33,690 nucleotides of DNA from Gracilaria caudata (Eukaryota > Rhodophyta > Florideophyceae > Gracilariales > Gracilariaceae). The stretch's first letter is position 1; the number at the start of each line of letters is the position of its first letter. Below the pieces are notes generated by a model that saw nothing but the letters and a program-made list of their open reading frames with translations, made no database searches and was not told the DNA's origin. Below, in pieces: positions 10,520 through 21,046 of this stretch. The stretch covers positions 620-34,309 of the forward strand of contig JASCIV010000180.1 of assembly GCA_030374735.1 (NCBI GenBank), read 5' to 3'. A program made the translations under genes and the position numbers.

Positions 10520-11331
10520 GGCAACTGCAAGTCGTCCGACGTCAGCGATCGTGTCTTGGCGCCAGAACGCTCAACAGCGCTCAACATTGGGCGTATCCGC
10601 AACTGATTCGGAGGTGGCCGGCGCGCCGGTCGTCGTCCGCGGGCTGTCGATGACGTCGAGTCTTTGGCAGCCGAGCCTTAAAGGCCCGACACGCAACGAA
10701 GAGTCGTCCACTTTTTTTCTTCGAAGCCGACACTGAATTTCAGTCGTAGACCCGCGGCAGCTCTATGGGTTTGTCGCCGACACCAACAGAGCAATATAAC
10801 AAGCGCACAACGCGCAGCTCGCATACAGGGCCATGTTCCGCCCTCATGGCGTTGTTTTCGAGCTCGTTTGTGTACGTTCTCGTAACAGTCTCGACTACAC
10901 ATATGCCTAACCGCAGCATCAGATGAGTAATCTGCGCTGTTGCAGCTGTACGTCACCACGTGCCACATCTACATAATATCTATGATACGCCTGTATCCTC
11001 TTCCATTCCTCACCCCGGCCCGTGACTAACTCAACACCCTCATCGTGCAATGAGATTGCGAGAAATATCACTCGGCCAGCACTCGGCTACGCCTGGGTCT
11101 GGTTGCTTGCAGCCCGGTTATTCCTCCATCCCCCAATAAACAAAGTCCATCAATCACTTCAAGCTTTCAGTTGGTTTCACATCCGTAGTAACATTAACCA
11201 CTCACCTTGTTTCAAATCCGGCTCCTCCACGTCAAATCCCTTATTAATCTGCTCCTCATTGTCATGCTCATCCAATGCCGTCTACACACAGCACAGGGTG
11301 GCACCCCACAAATTCGCCCCGTATCCATCAG

Positions 11332-11338
11332 TATAAAA
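11332..11338 (+). promoter_or_regulatory. TATA box of the haloperoxidase gene
   Basis: TATAAAA 72 bp before the ATG at 11404, a good position for a core promoter with a leader of about 40 nt. Confidence 0.6.
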
Positions 11339-11403
11339 CCTGCACTTCCACACTCACTCCCCAGCCGTTCGCCCTTCCCATCATCTGATCAGCTCTCTTC
11401 ATC

Positions 11404-13152
11404 ATGAGGTTTTCGATCTTCTTCATTCTCTTTGCTTCCGTGTTCGCAGCATTTGCCCACGGCTCCGTGCTCAACACAACCCTTCGCCAGTTTGGAGGGC
11501 CCTGTTCTGACGATACGGATTGCATCGAAGGTTTCCAGTTCCCAGTTATCAGATGCGTTGCGGGAACCTGCGTATCTCCTAACGGCCTCCTAGGGGCTCT
11601 GATTTCCCGCCCTCCTCCTGGTGTCGGGCCTGGAGTCTCTATCCCGATCCTTTCTCCCGATTCTCCTCCCGAAGATGCGCCGACAGGTCCTCCCGTTTCG
11701 TGTGTTTTCATCACAGACTGTGATCCAGGTCTGGTATGTGTGGGAACGAATCCAGGGGGAGTCTGTGCCCGTGCGGAGGGTATTCTTGGAATCGGCCATC
11801 TCGTTGTCAACCTCATCCAGCAAGATTACACCCCCCTGCCTGGAGAGGATCCCTCGCCAGTTCAGGCAGGTCCCACTGTCACATCTCGTGCCATGGCTAT
11901 CATTTTCCAGGCTGCGCATGATGCATTTGGTTTCGTCAGTGGTGCCTTTGAGCCGAAAATCCTCGGACTCGTCGGTTCAGCAGAGCGTGAGTCGCTTATG
12001 GCGCAAGGGACGGTTTTTGCGGGCGTCGAGAGACAGGCCGAGTTTGCCATGCAGGCAGCAGCTCTTACGGCGGCCAAACTACTGTACCCACCTTCTGAGT
12101 CCCTAATTGATGCCGTCTTCAAGGATGTCACTGCGGGGGCCCTCCCTGGCGTCATTCTTTTCGGAGAACGGTTGGGTAGCATCCTCTTCCGTTTACGTCT
12201 GACTGATGGCTCTCAGATCCCGCAATTGGACGATATCTTCGAGTTTGATGTGTTCCTGAAGCATCAACCTGACCCCAACTTCCCTCTCGTCGTTGGTGAC
12301 CCTGATGCCGTACAGGAGAATTTCGGAAGATTCTGGGGTGAGGTGACTCCGTTCGTGATCAGTGATGTCGAGGAGGATGCTTTCCTCGAAATATTCCCTG
12401 ACTTCGATACCCCGGCATACATGGAGGATCTTGAGGAAGTCAAAACACTAGGAGAGTGCAATAGCTTTACTCTCGACAGCGGAGTTCTGATTCAGGACAT
12501 TGGCATTTTCTGGGGTTACGATGGAGCTGCTTTGATTGGAGTACCGCCTCGTCTGTACTTACAAGTGCTGTTGGCTATCGAGGAACTGGAAGATCTTCCG
12601 CTGGCAAGTCAAATTCGTGCGCTGACAGGCGCTAACCTTGCCATGGCAGATGCTGGAATTGCGGCGTGGTTCTGGAAGTTCTTTTACGATTTGTGGCGTC
12701 CTACTCTTGGTGTTCGTCTCGATCCGTTCACTCCGAACGCAACTTGGAATCCCCGTGGAGTGCCTTTGAGTAATGTGGTCACTGATCCACCACCACCATT
12801 CTGCGTTGGGATCAACCCTGACTTCCCCGCCTATCCTTCTGGACATTCCTCGTTTGGTACTTCTGCGTTTGTGACGATTGCGAAGATTCTTGGGAAGGAA
12901 CCGAAGGACATCACCGTAACTATCACATCGGATGAGTTCAATGGCCTAACTGTGGAGGGCACGTCTGAAACGGACATTGTGGGCGGTGTGGTGCGACCTA
13001 TATTCACTCAAACTATTACTCTGCAAGAGGCTATTGATCAGAACAAGGACAGCCGAGTCTTCTTAGGAGTGCATTGGAGGTTTGATTCGGAGGGTGGAGA
13101 GGTTGTTGGCGACCAGATCGGAGAGATAGCTGCTGCGGAGTTCGCGATTTAG
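11404..13152 (+). CDS. Secreted vanadium-dependent haloperoxidase
   Basis: Uses vanadate and hydrogen peroxide to oxidise halide to hypohalous acid, probably outside the cell. 582 residues in one exon. A signal peptide (about 1-18) and two small Cys-rich segments (31-59 and 98-120) precede the helical vanadate-binding domain. All seven vanadate-site residues can be placed by spacing: K425 and R432 (7 apart), S479-G480-H481 in AYPSGHSSFG, and R551 and H557 (6 apart) in RVFLGVHWRFD. H481 would be the acid-base histidine and H557 the vanadium ligand. Two second-shell positions are W422 (three before the Lys) and F474 (five before the Ser). These match the Trp and Phe of the fungal chloroperoxidase rather than the Arg and His of red algal bromoperoxidases. 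Length fits algal enzymes (about 600). The family call is secure; halide preference is inference. Confidence 0.93.
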   Translation: MRFSIFFILFASVFAAFAHGSVLNTTLRQFGGPCSDDTDCIEGFQFPVIRCVAGTCVSPNGLLGALISRPPPGVGPGVSIPILSPDSPPEDAPTGPPVSCVFITDCDPGLVCVGTNPGGVCARAEGILGIGHLVVNLIQQDYTPLPGEDPSPVQAGPTVTSRAMAIIFQAAHDAFGFVSGAFEPKILGLVGSAERESLMAQGTVFAGVERQAEFAMQAAALTAAKLLYPPSESLIDAVFKDVTAGALPGVILFGERLGSILFRLRLTDGSQIPQLDDIFEFDVFLKHQPDPNFPLVVGDPDAVQENFGRFWGEVTPFVISDVEEDAFLEIFPDFDTPAYMEDLEEVKTLGECNSFTLDSGVLIQDIGIFWGYDGAALIGVPPRLYLQVLLAIEELEDLPLASQIRALTGANLAMADAGIAAWFWKFFYDLWRPTLGVRLDPFTPNATWNPRGVPLSNVVTDPPPPFCVGINPDFPAYPSGHSSFGTSAFVTIAKILGKEPKDITVTITSDEFNGLTVEGTSETDIVGGVVRPIFTQTITLQEAIDQNKDSRVFLGVHWRFDSEGGEVVGDQIGEIAAAEFAI

Positions 13153-13819
13153 TCACGCTGTCAAGAATGGCACGTGGTGTGTTGCGTGACTTAAAAGGAG
13201 TTACACGCTACCCTTCTACTAGGGTAGGGTTAACGCAAGCAGTGCAAACAGTAAGATAAAATTTGAGTCATTTTTGCCATCAAAAACGCATCAGTTTATG
13301 AGGGGTAAGGACCTAACCTGGTTATCCCTCTTTGCCAAATTTCAACGCTTCCAACGAGACGCACACAAAGGGTCAGCAAAGACGAAGAAAAGAACAAATT
13401 GCTGCGCAATGCAGCAATCGTCAGAAGAATGTGATGAGCACAGCTGCCGCAACGTCATCACGGAGCGAACTTCGCACTCAGCAAAGGGGGGCAAATTCAG
13501 AATTTGACGAAATTTGTTTGGCCCAATGGACACACCCTGAACACGACTTTGTTTTCCGAGAAAGAGAGTTTGGCATTTGTGACGGGAGAGACACTCCCGG
13601 AGTGTGCATTGCTTACCGCATCATGGCATCAAGAAACTGTACAGTGTGAAGGTGCCCAAACACAGTAGATTTTGGCGCAACAGATTTGGCCCAAAAGTGG
13701 TGCGTTTTTTGGTCCGGAATCCCTAAAAAATCAATCAAGAAGACATTTGGAACGGGTTTTGCCACATATGCCACGCGCACATCAGATTTGCAACGTTGGA
13801 ACTTAGCGGCGTGTCCACG
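13153..13819. other. Convergent intergenic region
   Basis: 667 bp between the 3' ends of the haloperoxidase and FG-GAP genes. A 105-codon plus-strand frame (13332-13649) has no domain and an unremarkable start. I see no gene; the region should hold both 3' ends. Confidence 0.6.
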
Positions 13820-15547
13820 CTATCGCACTGCAAACTCGCCAATCTGAACCAACGCGCCCGGGCGAACATCCCTGAGCGTCAACTGTAAGCCGTTGGTGTA
13901 ATTGACCGAGATCAGATCTATCTTTTTGGCGGGGCCTATGCCAAAGTGCTGCGTCTCGAGATACGAATGCGCGATGGAGTCGCCTGGCGACGCGACGCGG
14001 CGCACCATGGAAAGCGCGCCCGCGTCAACCTGAATCACCGCGTTGAGCGGCGTGCACGAGAGGTCCGGCGCGTTACCCACGCGCACGTGGACGAAGTTCT
14101 TGGATGCCGTCGAGCTCACCTTCATCGTGTTCCGCCACAGTCTGTAGCTTCCCGTGGCATTGTTGTGATTCCCCTCGCCGTACATGATGTCCAACTTCCC
14201 GTCCATGTCGTAGTCCACGCCCACAGCGTGATCTCCCTCCCCCCCCGCTCTCTTTTCCAACAGACCGTCCACCGTTCGGAATGTCCCGTTTCCGTTGTTG
14301 AACAGGAACACGTCGGGTCCATTCTGCTGCACAACTAGAATGTCTATCCAGCCATCATTGTTAAAGTCGCCCACAGTGACGCCTCTTGACGATGTATTCC
14401 GTGGTAATCCAGCCTGTTCGCCAATATCCACATACTGTCCATCGCGGTTTTCCAAGAGGTAGTCGTGGAACGTGTTTTCATGGTGCCACCAAGACTTTCT
14501 ACGCGCCACATACAAGTCAAAGTCCCCATCGTTGTCAAAGTCCAGTTCCGCTATTGCTACAGTTCCTCTTCGAGCAAGACCTTCCGGTAGAACTCGAGAC
14601 GTTATCTCTTCAAACTCGAACGGTCCCACTATTTGCCACACACTCAGTTCCCCATACGTGATGATCTCCATCGTACCATCATTATCAATATCCGTCACAG
14701 TAGCCAGAGCGTTTTGGGATTGCGTAAAGTTCCCAGCTATATCTCGATGTTGGTAAAATTCACCTTCAATATTCTCATACGCGAAGTGATGAAGCGCCTG
14801 CTCGTCGTTCGGCTCGGCGTTGAGGAAAAGCGCGTCTGGATATTGCGGATGTTGCCCATTCGATAGATCAGCATACAATGCTGTTCGTCCTCTCCCTCCG
14901 TTTAGTGTTATACCCATTTGATCCGTAACGTTAGTTACCTCTCGAGTGGCGCTGTCTACTTCATACATGTAGGGAGGCCTTGGATTTCTTCCGATGCTGC
15001 CACCAACAGAAAGCGAAAAGCGCATGTTCGAAGTGAAAGGTGATATTGGAGTGGCTACAATCCCGTGCGTATCAAACCATGCTCCCCACGGGGAATCGAT
15101 GAATGAACCATTTCTTTGATTGAACAGTAGCTTGACATAGGTAGAATCATGGTAGCACAGAAGCACATCTGGAAAGCCGTCGCGATCAAGGTCCACCACA
15201 GTAGGACCACCGTATAATTTATACCTTGGTGCATCTGAATTGAAACCCGCTGAGGCTGTTGTATCTTTGAAACTGGGAAGCAAAGGCCCGAGAGCATTGC
15301 TCTCAGAGGCAGCACTCTCAACGGATGACGTTTCTTGTTGTCTGGACCCACCAGCTAGCACAATAATGGGTATTAAAACAACAACCACAACAGCAACAGA
15401 AAGCACGACGAAAAACACCAATTTGCGAATGCGAAAGCTTGCATTCGGAAACTTTTCAGAATCGGGGTGTACGACATACGAGGATTGACTTTGTTCAGAG
15501 CTGGAGAGCATGCTCTCAGGTCGTTGCGTCGACTTCTGCTGCGACAT
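13820..15547 (-). CDS. Type II membrane protein with FG-GAP/VCBS repeats and ASPIC/UnbV domain (CRTAC1-like)
   Basis: 575 residues from the ATG at 15547, chosen for its A at -3. The frame stays open upstream to an earlier in-frame ATG at 15601, so an 18-residue extension is possible. In the longer numbering, a short cytoplasmic Ser/Gln-rich tail is followed by a single strongly hydrophobic anchor (61-84) with a basic flank, then a large extracytoplasmic beta-propeller. Calcium-type DxDxDG loops occur at 137-145 (DLDRDGFPD), 304-312 (DIDNDGTME), 353-361, 412-420 (DFNNDGWID) and 463-471 (DYDMDGKLD). The ASPIC/UnbV domain occupies about 503-590. Relatives such as animal CRTAC1 are secreted matrix proteins, and similar proteins occur in bacteria. 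The likely role is adhesion or surface binding; no enzyme motif is visible. It converges with the haloperoxidase gene. Confidence 0.88.
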   Translation of the reverse strand: MSQQKSTQRPESMLSSSEQSQSSYVVHPDSEKFPNASFRIRKLVFFVVLSVAVVVVVLIPIIVLAGGSRQQETSSVESAASESNALGPLLPSFKDTTASAGFNSDAPRYKLYGGPTVVDLDRDGFPDVLLCYHDSTYVKLLFNQRNGSFIDSPWGAWFDTHGIVATPISPFTSNMRFSLSVGGSIGRNPRPPYMYEVDSATREVTNVTDQMGITLNGGRGRTALYADLSNGQHPQYPDALFLNAEPNDEQALHHFAYENIEGEFYQHRDIAGNFTQSQNALATVTDIDNDGTMEIITYGELSVWQIVGPFEFEEITSRVLPEGLARRGTVAIAELDFDNDGDFDLYVARRKSWWHHENTFHDYLLENRDGQYVDIGEQAGLPRNTSSRGVTVGDFNNDGWIDILVVQQNGPDVFLFNNGNGTFRTVDGLLEKRAGGEGDHAVGVDYDMDGKLDIMYGEGNHNNATGSYRLWRNTMKVSSTASKNFVHVRVGNAPDLSCTPLNAVIQVDAGALSMVRRVASPGDSIAHSYLETQHFGIGPAKKIDLISVNYTNGLQLTLRDVRPGALVQIGEFAVR

Positions 15548-15601
15548 TTTACATACCAAGGTAAGAGGCCAGCCTGAAGAATTGAAACTGCTCAATAACA
15601 A

Positions 15602-18600
15602 CGGTTCGAGTGAGGCACAAAGAGGGGAACGACAAAAGATGATTTGCGTGTAGTAGCGTTCACGAGACAGTACAATATCTCAGAGAGAAGACATCAATGA
15701 ATTATAGTCTTAAGGCTTTTGGAAACGTTGACCAGTAAAGTGGACATTCACAGCTTCAGCCAACCACAGAAGCTGCAAAAATATATCTGAGTTGTTGTCT
15801 CCTGGTCATCGCCCTCGCAGCTCTCGCAATACAGTCACTGTTCCGATGCTAGAATTGACTTAGGCCTTCGCTGCACTGAGGCAAGGCCAGGTTGGATGCT
15901 ATTCGTCATTTCTCTAGAATAATGACCACAGACAGAGACAATACTGCACTCGATGCTGTGAATACAGATAAGAAGTATATCTCGAAGAGGATAGATTGCT
16001 TCCTGGTAATTGGGAGATGGGACGCTTGTCGGTGTCGTGACATCCAGTGGATTCTGTTCAACAATGAAAGGGTATCGTACCATATTCCACCTCCACCACT
16101 GCTCTTATTGTCCAATGCCTTCGAGGTCTCTGCTTGTGAGATTTGGACGCTGCGCTGTCGCAACTGGCCCTGATCGGTAAATGCCATTGCATGAGGGGTC
16201 TATTCAATGCAATCCATGCGCCAACTAAAACGAGGCAACAAGGATATTCGAAGTTGCCTTGCAAGCGTTCCTTGAGCACCGCGCAGAGCATGGTTAATAC
16301 GTCTTCCTTTCGAGACTTTTTTAAAAGCTTTCGTTCGTTGTCTGCGGGCATCGGTAAACTTTACCGCACTGTAGTTTCTAATTGATAAGATATAGAATTC
16401 TAAACGGGTAAAACCCACAGTATTGAACTAAAATGCTTCATGTTGATGGCGTCGGCGTTACAACGCTCATATACAGTATCCGTTAACCAGCTAGCTAGTG
16501 GCATACATTGAGGCAATGAATAGCGTCGTCAAATGATTGAGACAGACTGGAGCTGGCAATTGGCTTTCGAATGCTGGGGAAGGTAACGCATGGGCGGCTT
16601 GACAAGCTGGCCAAGATTCAGTGGCTTGGAATAATCTTCAAATTTGCGGTTCCCTTTCTGGCATACGGGGCGAACTGTATATCTGTCCAACCCGACCTAC
16701 TGCATGAGGGGTACTTCGAGGGCACCATACATGTTTAATTATTGATGCCGTCGGCGTCATGCTCACGACCTTATGACGTGACCACGATAGATCACTGATC
16801 AGCCTCAACATATCTGATCGTTGAGCGGATGTCCGGCTTTGTTTCTGTTTTATAAGTATCAAAAGCATTGTTATGTCTACTTCAGCCACCTAGGGAGCGA
16901 CGCTCTGTTCTGGAGTGGCAGCGTACTGCAGCTATGCTTGCCGCTCAGTGTTGATTGCTCTTAAGGCTAAACACCCTACCTTCCTAATAGTAAACGATCC
17001 TCAGCTTAGCGGCGAAGAATAAAAACCTTTTCGTTGCAGTCTTGAGGGCATCTAACTTTCAATCTGTCCTCGAGAGTTGATTTTAGTCTCCGTGTAGGGA
17101 TATTGTGAAATGACTCTTTAAGGTTCAAATCATGTGCCTTGTTTTTGCGACTAAACGTCAGTGATGCGCCGCCGGTGCATTTGCCAAAACAATAGTCAAG
17201 AAAGAGACACGCGCCTAGCAAAGCTCGTGCAAAGAAAACGTATCATCTATCACTAAATCTAACTTACCTGATCTTCTCTTTAAGTCAATCAGCTTCTCTC
17301 AGAGACCGCTACTGCAACCATGTTAGCACCCATAGTGAAATCCTGGACATGAACAGCCGCCGATTGTTCAGGCGTCGCATAGGTGTTGTGTGAACAATCC
17401 GACAATCTCCCTGCTGCACCACTTTACGCTATGGATTGGGCTTGTGGTACGAAGGGTAGACCAAATGGATGCATGTAATTTGACCGCCGTACTGCGCCTC
17501 GTCCTCCGTGCTAATTCGCATATGCAAACATCTGATTCCTAAAATATCTCATAGATAAGTGCACAGTACTAACTCATGATGCATGTCTAACTAACGGTTG
17601 CGCCCAGATTCTAGGTTCTCCACAATCTCACACTTTGTATAATTGTTTAGCTGTGCGGGCCCAATCCTAGCGAAGAACATGACATGAATGCTACGTGTTT
17701 TACCTTGATTGCCTTTCTGTCGGTGCGTTTGCCCTTCTCCTCGAACGCATCCCGACAAGTTCATATGTTGCCCTATATGAGGGATTTCTTTATGCTGCTC
17801 ACGCGAGGCATTTATTGCATTATCTCGTAAGGTGCTCAAAGTTCAACCACAATTTCTAGTTGGGGTCACTTTAGAGCCAGTGAAAATTTCAGGTAGACAA
17901 ATTGCTTCGCTGTAGTACTCGGGAAGGAAATGCATGGTTGTTATAGACTTAGTGCTGTTTGTCACGATATGCTTTTGAAGCAATTCTTATCGGCTTTGGA
18001 CGTTTGTGGTCTTGTGTTTCAAAGCAAGGTGAAAGGGATCCCTGGAAGCCCTCGTGAGAGACCCTTCAACGCAGGCCGAGTCCAGTCCAAATGGCTTTGA
18101 ATGTTCCATACAAATAGGCAAAGGGTTTATAAACAACACTGTCATTAGGAATGTAAGGTTTAAGCGAAGTCGCCCTGAGTGCGACAATTTCAATTACAAA
18201 ATGATCTTCTTGGCTTCGGTCTTCACGCATTAGAAGGAAAATCTATGCCGAGGAACACGATTGCAAATCGGTATTGGCATAGCCCTACGCAAGAACATCG
18301 ACAACGGTCTGCTGCTACATTCGAAAGAAAAATGTCTTTCGATTAAACAATATATCTTGAAATCTCCCCTTGATTAGACATGATGTTACCGTGTAATGAC
18401 CTGTCATTTGACAGAGAGGTACACGAATCGGATTAACATTAGTCCCTGCCTGTGATCCCATCGCGGAAAAGCGGCAAAAGAAACTCTTGCTAAGAATAAC
18501 TCCCGCAGCTCAGTTTGGAATTTCATGTAAGGAACAAGGGCTGCAGAAATACAGGGAAACCAATCGTCAAACCCTGCAAAAGAGTAGGCAGAACCGTCCG

Positions 18601-19122
18601 ACTTCCTCGTTCCGGAATTGCATTGTTGTCCATTGTCATTACAATGATGATGCTCCTCTAAATCAAGCTGACTTGCTTGGAAGATGTAGGCTACACCGTG
18701 GAGAACGCTCATTATCGCTTCTACAGTATATTGACCCTACTGTTCAATTGAGGCATATGCACTTTCCCGTTTTGACTACTCAAATCAGTCTTGACAAATC
18801 CCGGGGAGCAATTATATTGCTAATGCTAAGCTACCGTTTACATACACGGACACAATATTAGCCTCTTTTCAACAACCGAGCTCAAATTATTATTCCTGAG
18901 ACCTGCATGTCCTAAGCACTCTCGAGTGTGCCCTGCAAATTCAGCTCGGGTAATGTGCACCACAAATTCCTGCCGGACATGTTTCAAATACATTATTCCT
19001 TTGTTCTAATGCGACAATCTCGCGGTACAAAACCCATGTGTACTATTCATTGCAAGGAGATGGGAGTCTCAGATCCCTCTCCCACTCGCTTACAAAAACA
19101 GCTTTTACCTATCCAAGAAATG
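15602..19122. other. Long gene-poor intergenic region
   Basis: 3.5 kb with no recognisable gene on either strand. The longest open frames (about 90-125 codons, for example 18487-18861 + and 16351-16058 -) overlap others on both strands and show no domain, signal peptide or repeat. The region must include the promoter of the FG-GAP gene. It may hold non-coding RNAs or relics that I cannot identify. Confidence 0.55.
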
Positions 19123-19129
19123 TATAAAA
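19123..19129 (+). promoter_or_regulatory. TATA box of the Cys-rich repeat gene
   Basis: TATAAAA 64 bp before the ATG at 19187, nearly the same geometry as at the haloperoxidase gene. Confidence 0.6.
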
Positions 19130-19186
19130 GACCAGTCTGTAGCGTCCAGTTCTCCATCGCTCCAACTCTCAACGCACACATCCGTC

Positions 19187-21046
19187 ATGGGTTTCCCCAA
19201 TCCGCTTGTCATATGCTCCTTTGCTCTTTTTCTGTCTATTTGTTCGGCTGTTTGCCCGCCGGGAACTTTTATATTCGGCGCTGCTTGCCAAACTTGTGCT
19301 CCTGGACAGTTCTCTGACCGTGAAGACTCAACGTCATGCAGTTTCTGTCCTCCTGGGACCTTTAATGAGATCCAAGGGGCCACTTCTCGCACTGCCTGTT
19401 TGCCGTGTCCCCGTGGTACGGCAGCTGACACTGGCGGAAACCCAAACTGCTTCCCATGTCCTGCCGGTACGTTTTCAGATCGGCTTGGAGCTCGAATCTG
19501 CTCAGATTGTCCGGCAGGGTCTTTCAGTGAGTCCGTAGGTGCTGATTCTCCAACTACATGTGAACCATGTCCGAAAGGTACTCTGAGTCTTGTGGGCTCG
19601 TTTCGATGCTATGAGTGCCAAGCGGGACGTTACGCAGATACAGAAGGCTCAAGCTTTTGCACTTGGTGTCCACAAGGAACGTTTAGTACAGTTATCGGTG
19701 CTGATTCTGTTGATGTCTGTGGGCCCTGTCCGAGAGGAACTTTCAGTGGTTTCGGTGAGTCAGTATGCACCCGCTGCGGTCCAGGAACATTTACGGACCA
19801 GCCAGGATCTTTCTCCTGCAAGGAATGTGCGTCCGGAACATTCAGTACAGCACTAAACGCAACCTCAGCTATTCAGTGCATGGATTGCCCGCTCGGCACA
19901 CGAAGCTCAAGTGGAAGCAGCTTTTGCTCAGATTGCCAGCCTGGTACTTTCGCGGATCGGGAGGGATCACAAAGTTGCACATCATGCCCTGCTGGAACCT
20001 TTAGCACTGAAAGAGGGGCTCAGTTAGCCACGGTATGTCAACTATGTCCACTGGGCACCTTCAGTTCAAGTGGCGCAAGCTCGTGCACGCAATGTAGAGC
20101 TGGCACGTTTGCGGATCAAGAGGGCTCACGAACGTGCAGAAGTTGTAGAGCTGGAACATTCAGCGAGGATATTGGTGCAACATCCTCCGCTACTTGTGTC
20201 AACTGCCCACCAGGCACGTTCAGCAGCACAGGTTCCAATCGCTGTCGCCGCTGCGGCCCAGGTTCCTTCTCAGGTCAGCCTGGATCTACCTCCTGTCAAA
20301 GTTGTCCGGCTGGGACTTTCAGTATAACACCAGCAGCGGAGTCTTCGACGGAATGCACTGCTTGCCCTGTAGGGACCTTCAGTCGAAGTGGTTCTAATGT
20401 ATGTTCTGAGTGCGCAGCTGGCTCTTTTGGCGATCGTGAAAGAGCGACGTCCTGTAGGAGCTGCCCTGGCGGGACCTTTAGCCGAGCTGTGGGCGCAACG
20501 TCCAGAGATACATGTGAACCCTGCCCGATTGGAACTTTCAGTTTCGATGGGGCAACCACATGTTCTCCTTGCAATCCTGGAAGTTACTCTGACCAACTCG
20601 GGTCCTCATCGTGTACCGGGTGTCCTGCTGGAACCTTTGGCACAGAATCGGGAGCCACATCTCCCACGTCTTGTCTTCCATGTCCGCTCGGTTCCTTTAG
20701 TGAAGGCTCTACCCGAAGCTGTGTGAGGTGTGGGGCAGGCACATTTGCTGAACGGGTGAGATCTAGGAGCTGCACCTCGTGTCCAGCGGGTACTTTCAGT
20801 GTGGAAGAAGCATCCGAAACTAGTTCTAGCTGTCAGGATTGTCCGACAGGGTCTTTTAGCCAGGCAGGTTCAATCAGATGCACTAGATGCCGTCAAGGTT
20901 TCTTCTCAGATCTACCGAGGTCAGGAGCTTGTAGCTCCTGCCCGGCAGGCACCTTCAGCACTGTTGTCGGGGCCACTTCTCCGGACGTTTGTGAACCGTG
21001 TCCCCCTGGAACCAGCAACTTTGGAGGTAGCGGACAGTGCTTCTAG
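19187..21046 (+). CDS. Secreted Cys-rich protein with 11 GCC2/GCC3-type (ephrin-receptor-like) super-repeats
   Basis: 619 residues in one exon. A signal peptide (about 1-22) is followed by a cap module and then cysteine-rich modules to the end, with no transmembrane segment or GPI signal, so it is probably secreted. The modules follow C-x2-C-PxGTFS spacing typical of GCC2/GCC3 or ephrin-receptor-like repeats. They come in a fixed order of three: one with a D-x-x-GS-x-SC pattern (about 17 residues), one with GATS-x-C (about 20), and one with SGS-x-C (about 16). The resulting unit of about 53 residues is repeated 11 times and accounts for nearly the whole protein. Each module should form small disulfide-bonded beta hairpins in an elongated rod. 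Likely a cell wall, matrix or ligand-binding protein; the specific role is unknown. The last unit is slightly degenerate (SNFGGSGQCF). Confidence 0.9.
   Translation: MGFPNPLVICSFALFLSICSAVCPPGTFIFGAACQTCAPGQFSDREDSTSCSFCPPGTFNEIQGATSRTACLPCPRGTAADTGGNPNCFPCPAGTFSDRLGARICSDCPAGSFSESVGADSPTTCEPCPKGTLSLVGSFRCYECQAGRYADTEGSSFCTWCPQGTFSTVIGADSVDVCGPCPRGTFSGFGESVCTRCGPGTFTDQPGSFSCKECASGTFSTALNATSAIQCMDCPLGTRSSSGSSFCSDCQPGTFADREGSQSCTSCPAGTFSTERGAQLATVCQLCPLGTFSSSGASSCTQCRAGTFADQEGSRTCRSCRAGTFSEDIGATSSATCVNCPPGTFSSTGSNRCRRCGPGSFSGQPGSTSCQSCPAGTFSITPAAESSTECTACPVGTFSRSGSNVCSECAAGSFGDRERATSCRSCPGGTFSRAVGATSRDTCEPCPIGTFSFDGATTCSPCNPGSYSDQLGSSSCTGCPAGTFGTESGATSPTSCLPCPLGSFSEGSTRSCVRCGAGTFAERVRSRSCTSCPAGTFSVEEASETSSSCQDCPTGSFSQAGSIRCTRCRQGFFSDLPRSGACSSCPAGTFSTVVGATSPDVCEPCPPGTSNFGGSGQCF
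19298..21046 (+). repeat. About 159-bp coding tandem repeat, 11 units
   Basis: The DNA counterpart of the 53-residue super-repeat. Units have diverged at the nucleotide level but keep length and cysteine codon positions, so the array is old and held by protein selection rather than recently expanded. Confidence 0.75.

Larger units (their letters stand above)
9411..11331. other. Intergenic region rich in inverted repeats
   Basis: 1.9 kb between the secreted protein gene and the haloperoxidase promoter. It holds a diverged repeat (9683-9784) and three foldbacks (9887-10519). Overlapping open frames of about 120-130 codons on opposite strands at 9417-10008 have repeat-like content and no recognisable domain. 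No gene is supported. Confidence 0.6.

Noticed and set aside
11328..11816. 162-codon minus-strand frame over the haloperoxidase start
   Set aside because: Antisense shadow of a well-supported gene; Pro/Gly/Thr-rich with no domain.
16058..16351. 97-codon minus-strand frame with a hydrophobic segment
   Set aside because: No family match, overlapped by other frames on both strands, no supporting splice partners found.
19105..20726. Many open frames on both strands with regular repeats
   Set aside because: Shadows of the Cys-rich repeat gene; their periodicity is a by-product of the 159-bp coding repeat.
19298..21046. Regular repeat array considered as CRISPR or satellite
   Set aside because: The 159-bp units are fully coding, conserved as protein rather than DNA, with no repeat-spacer structure.
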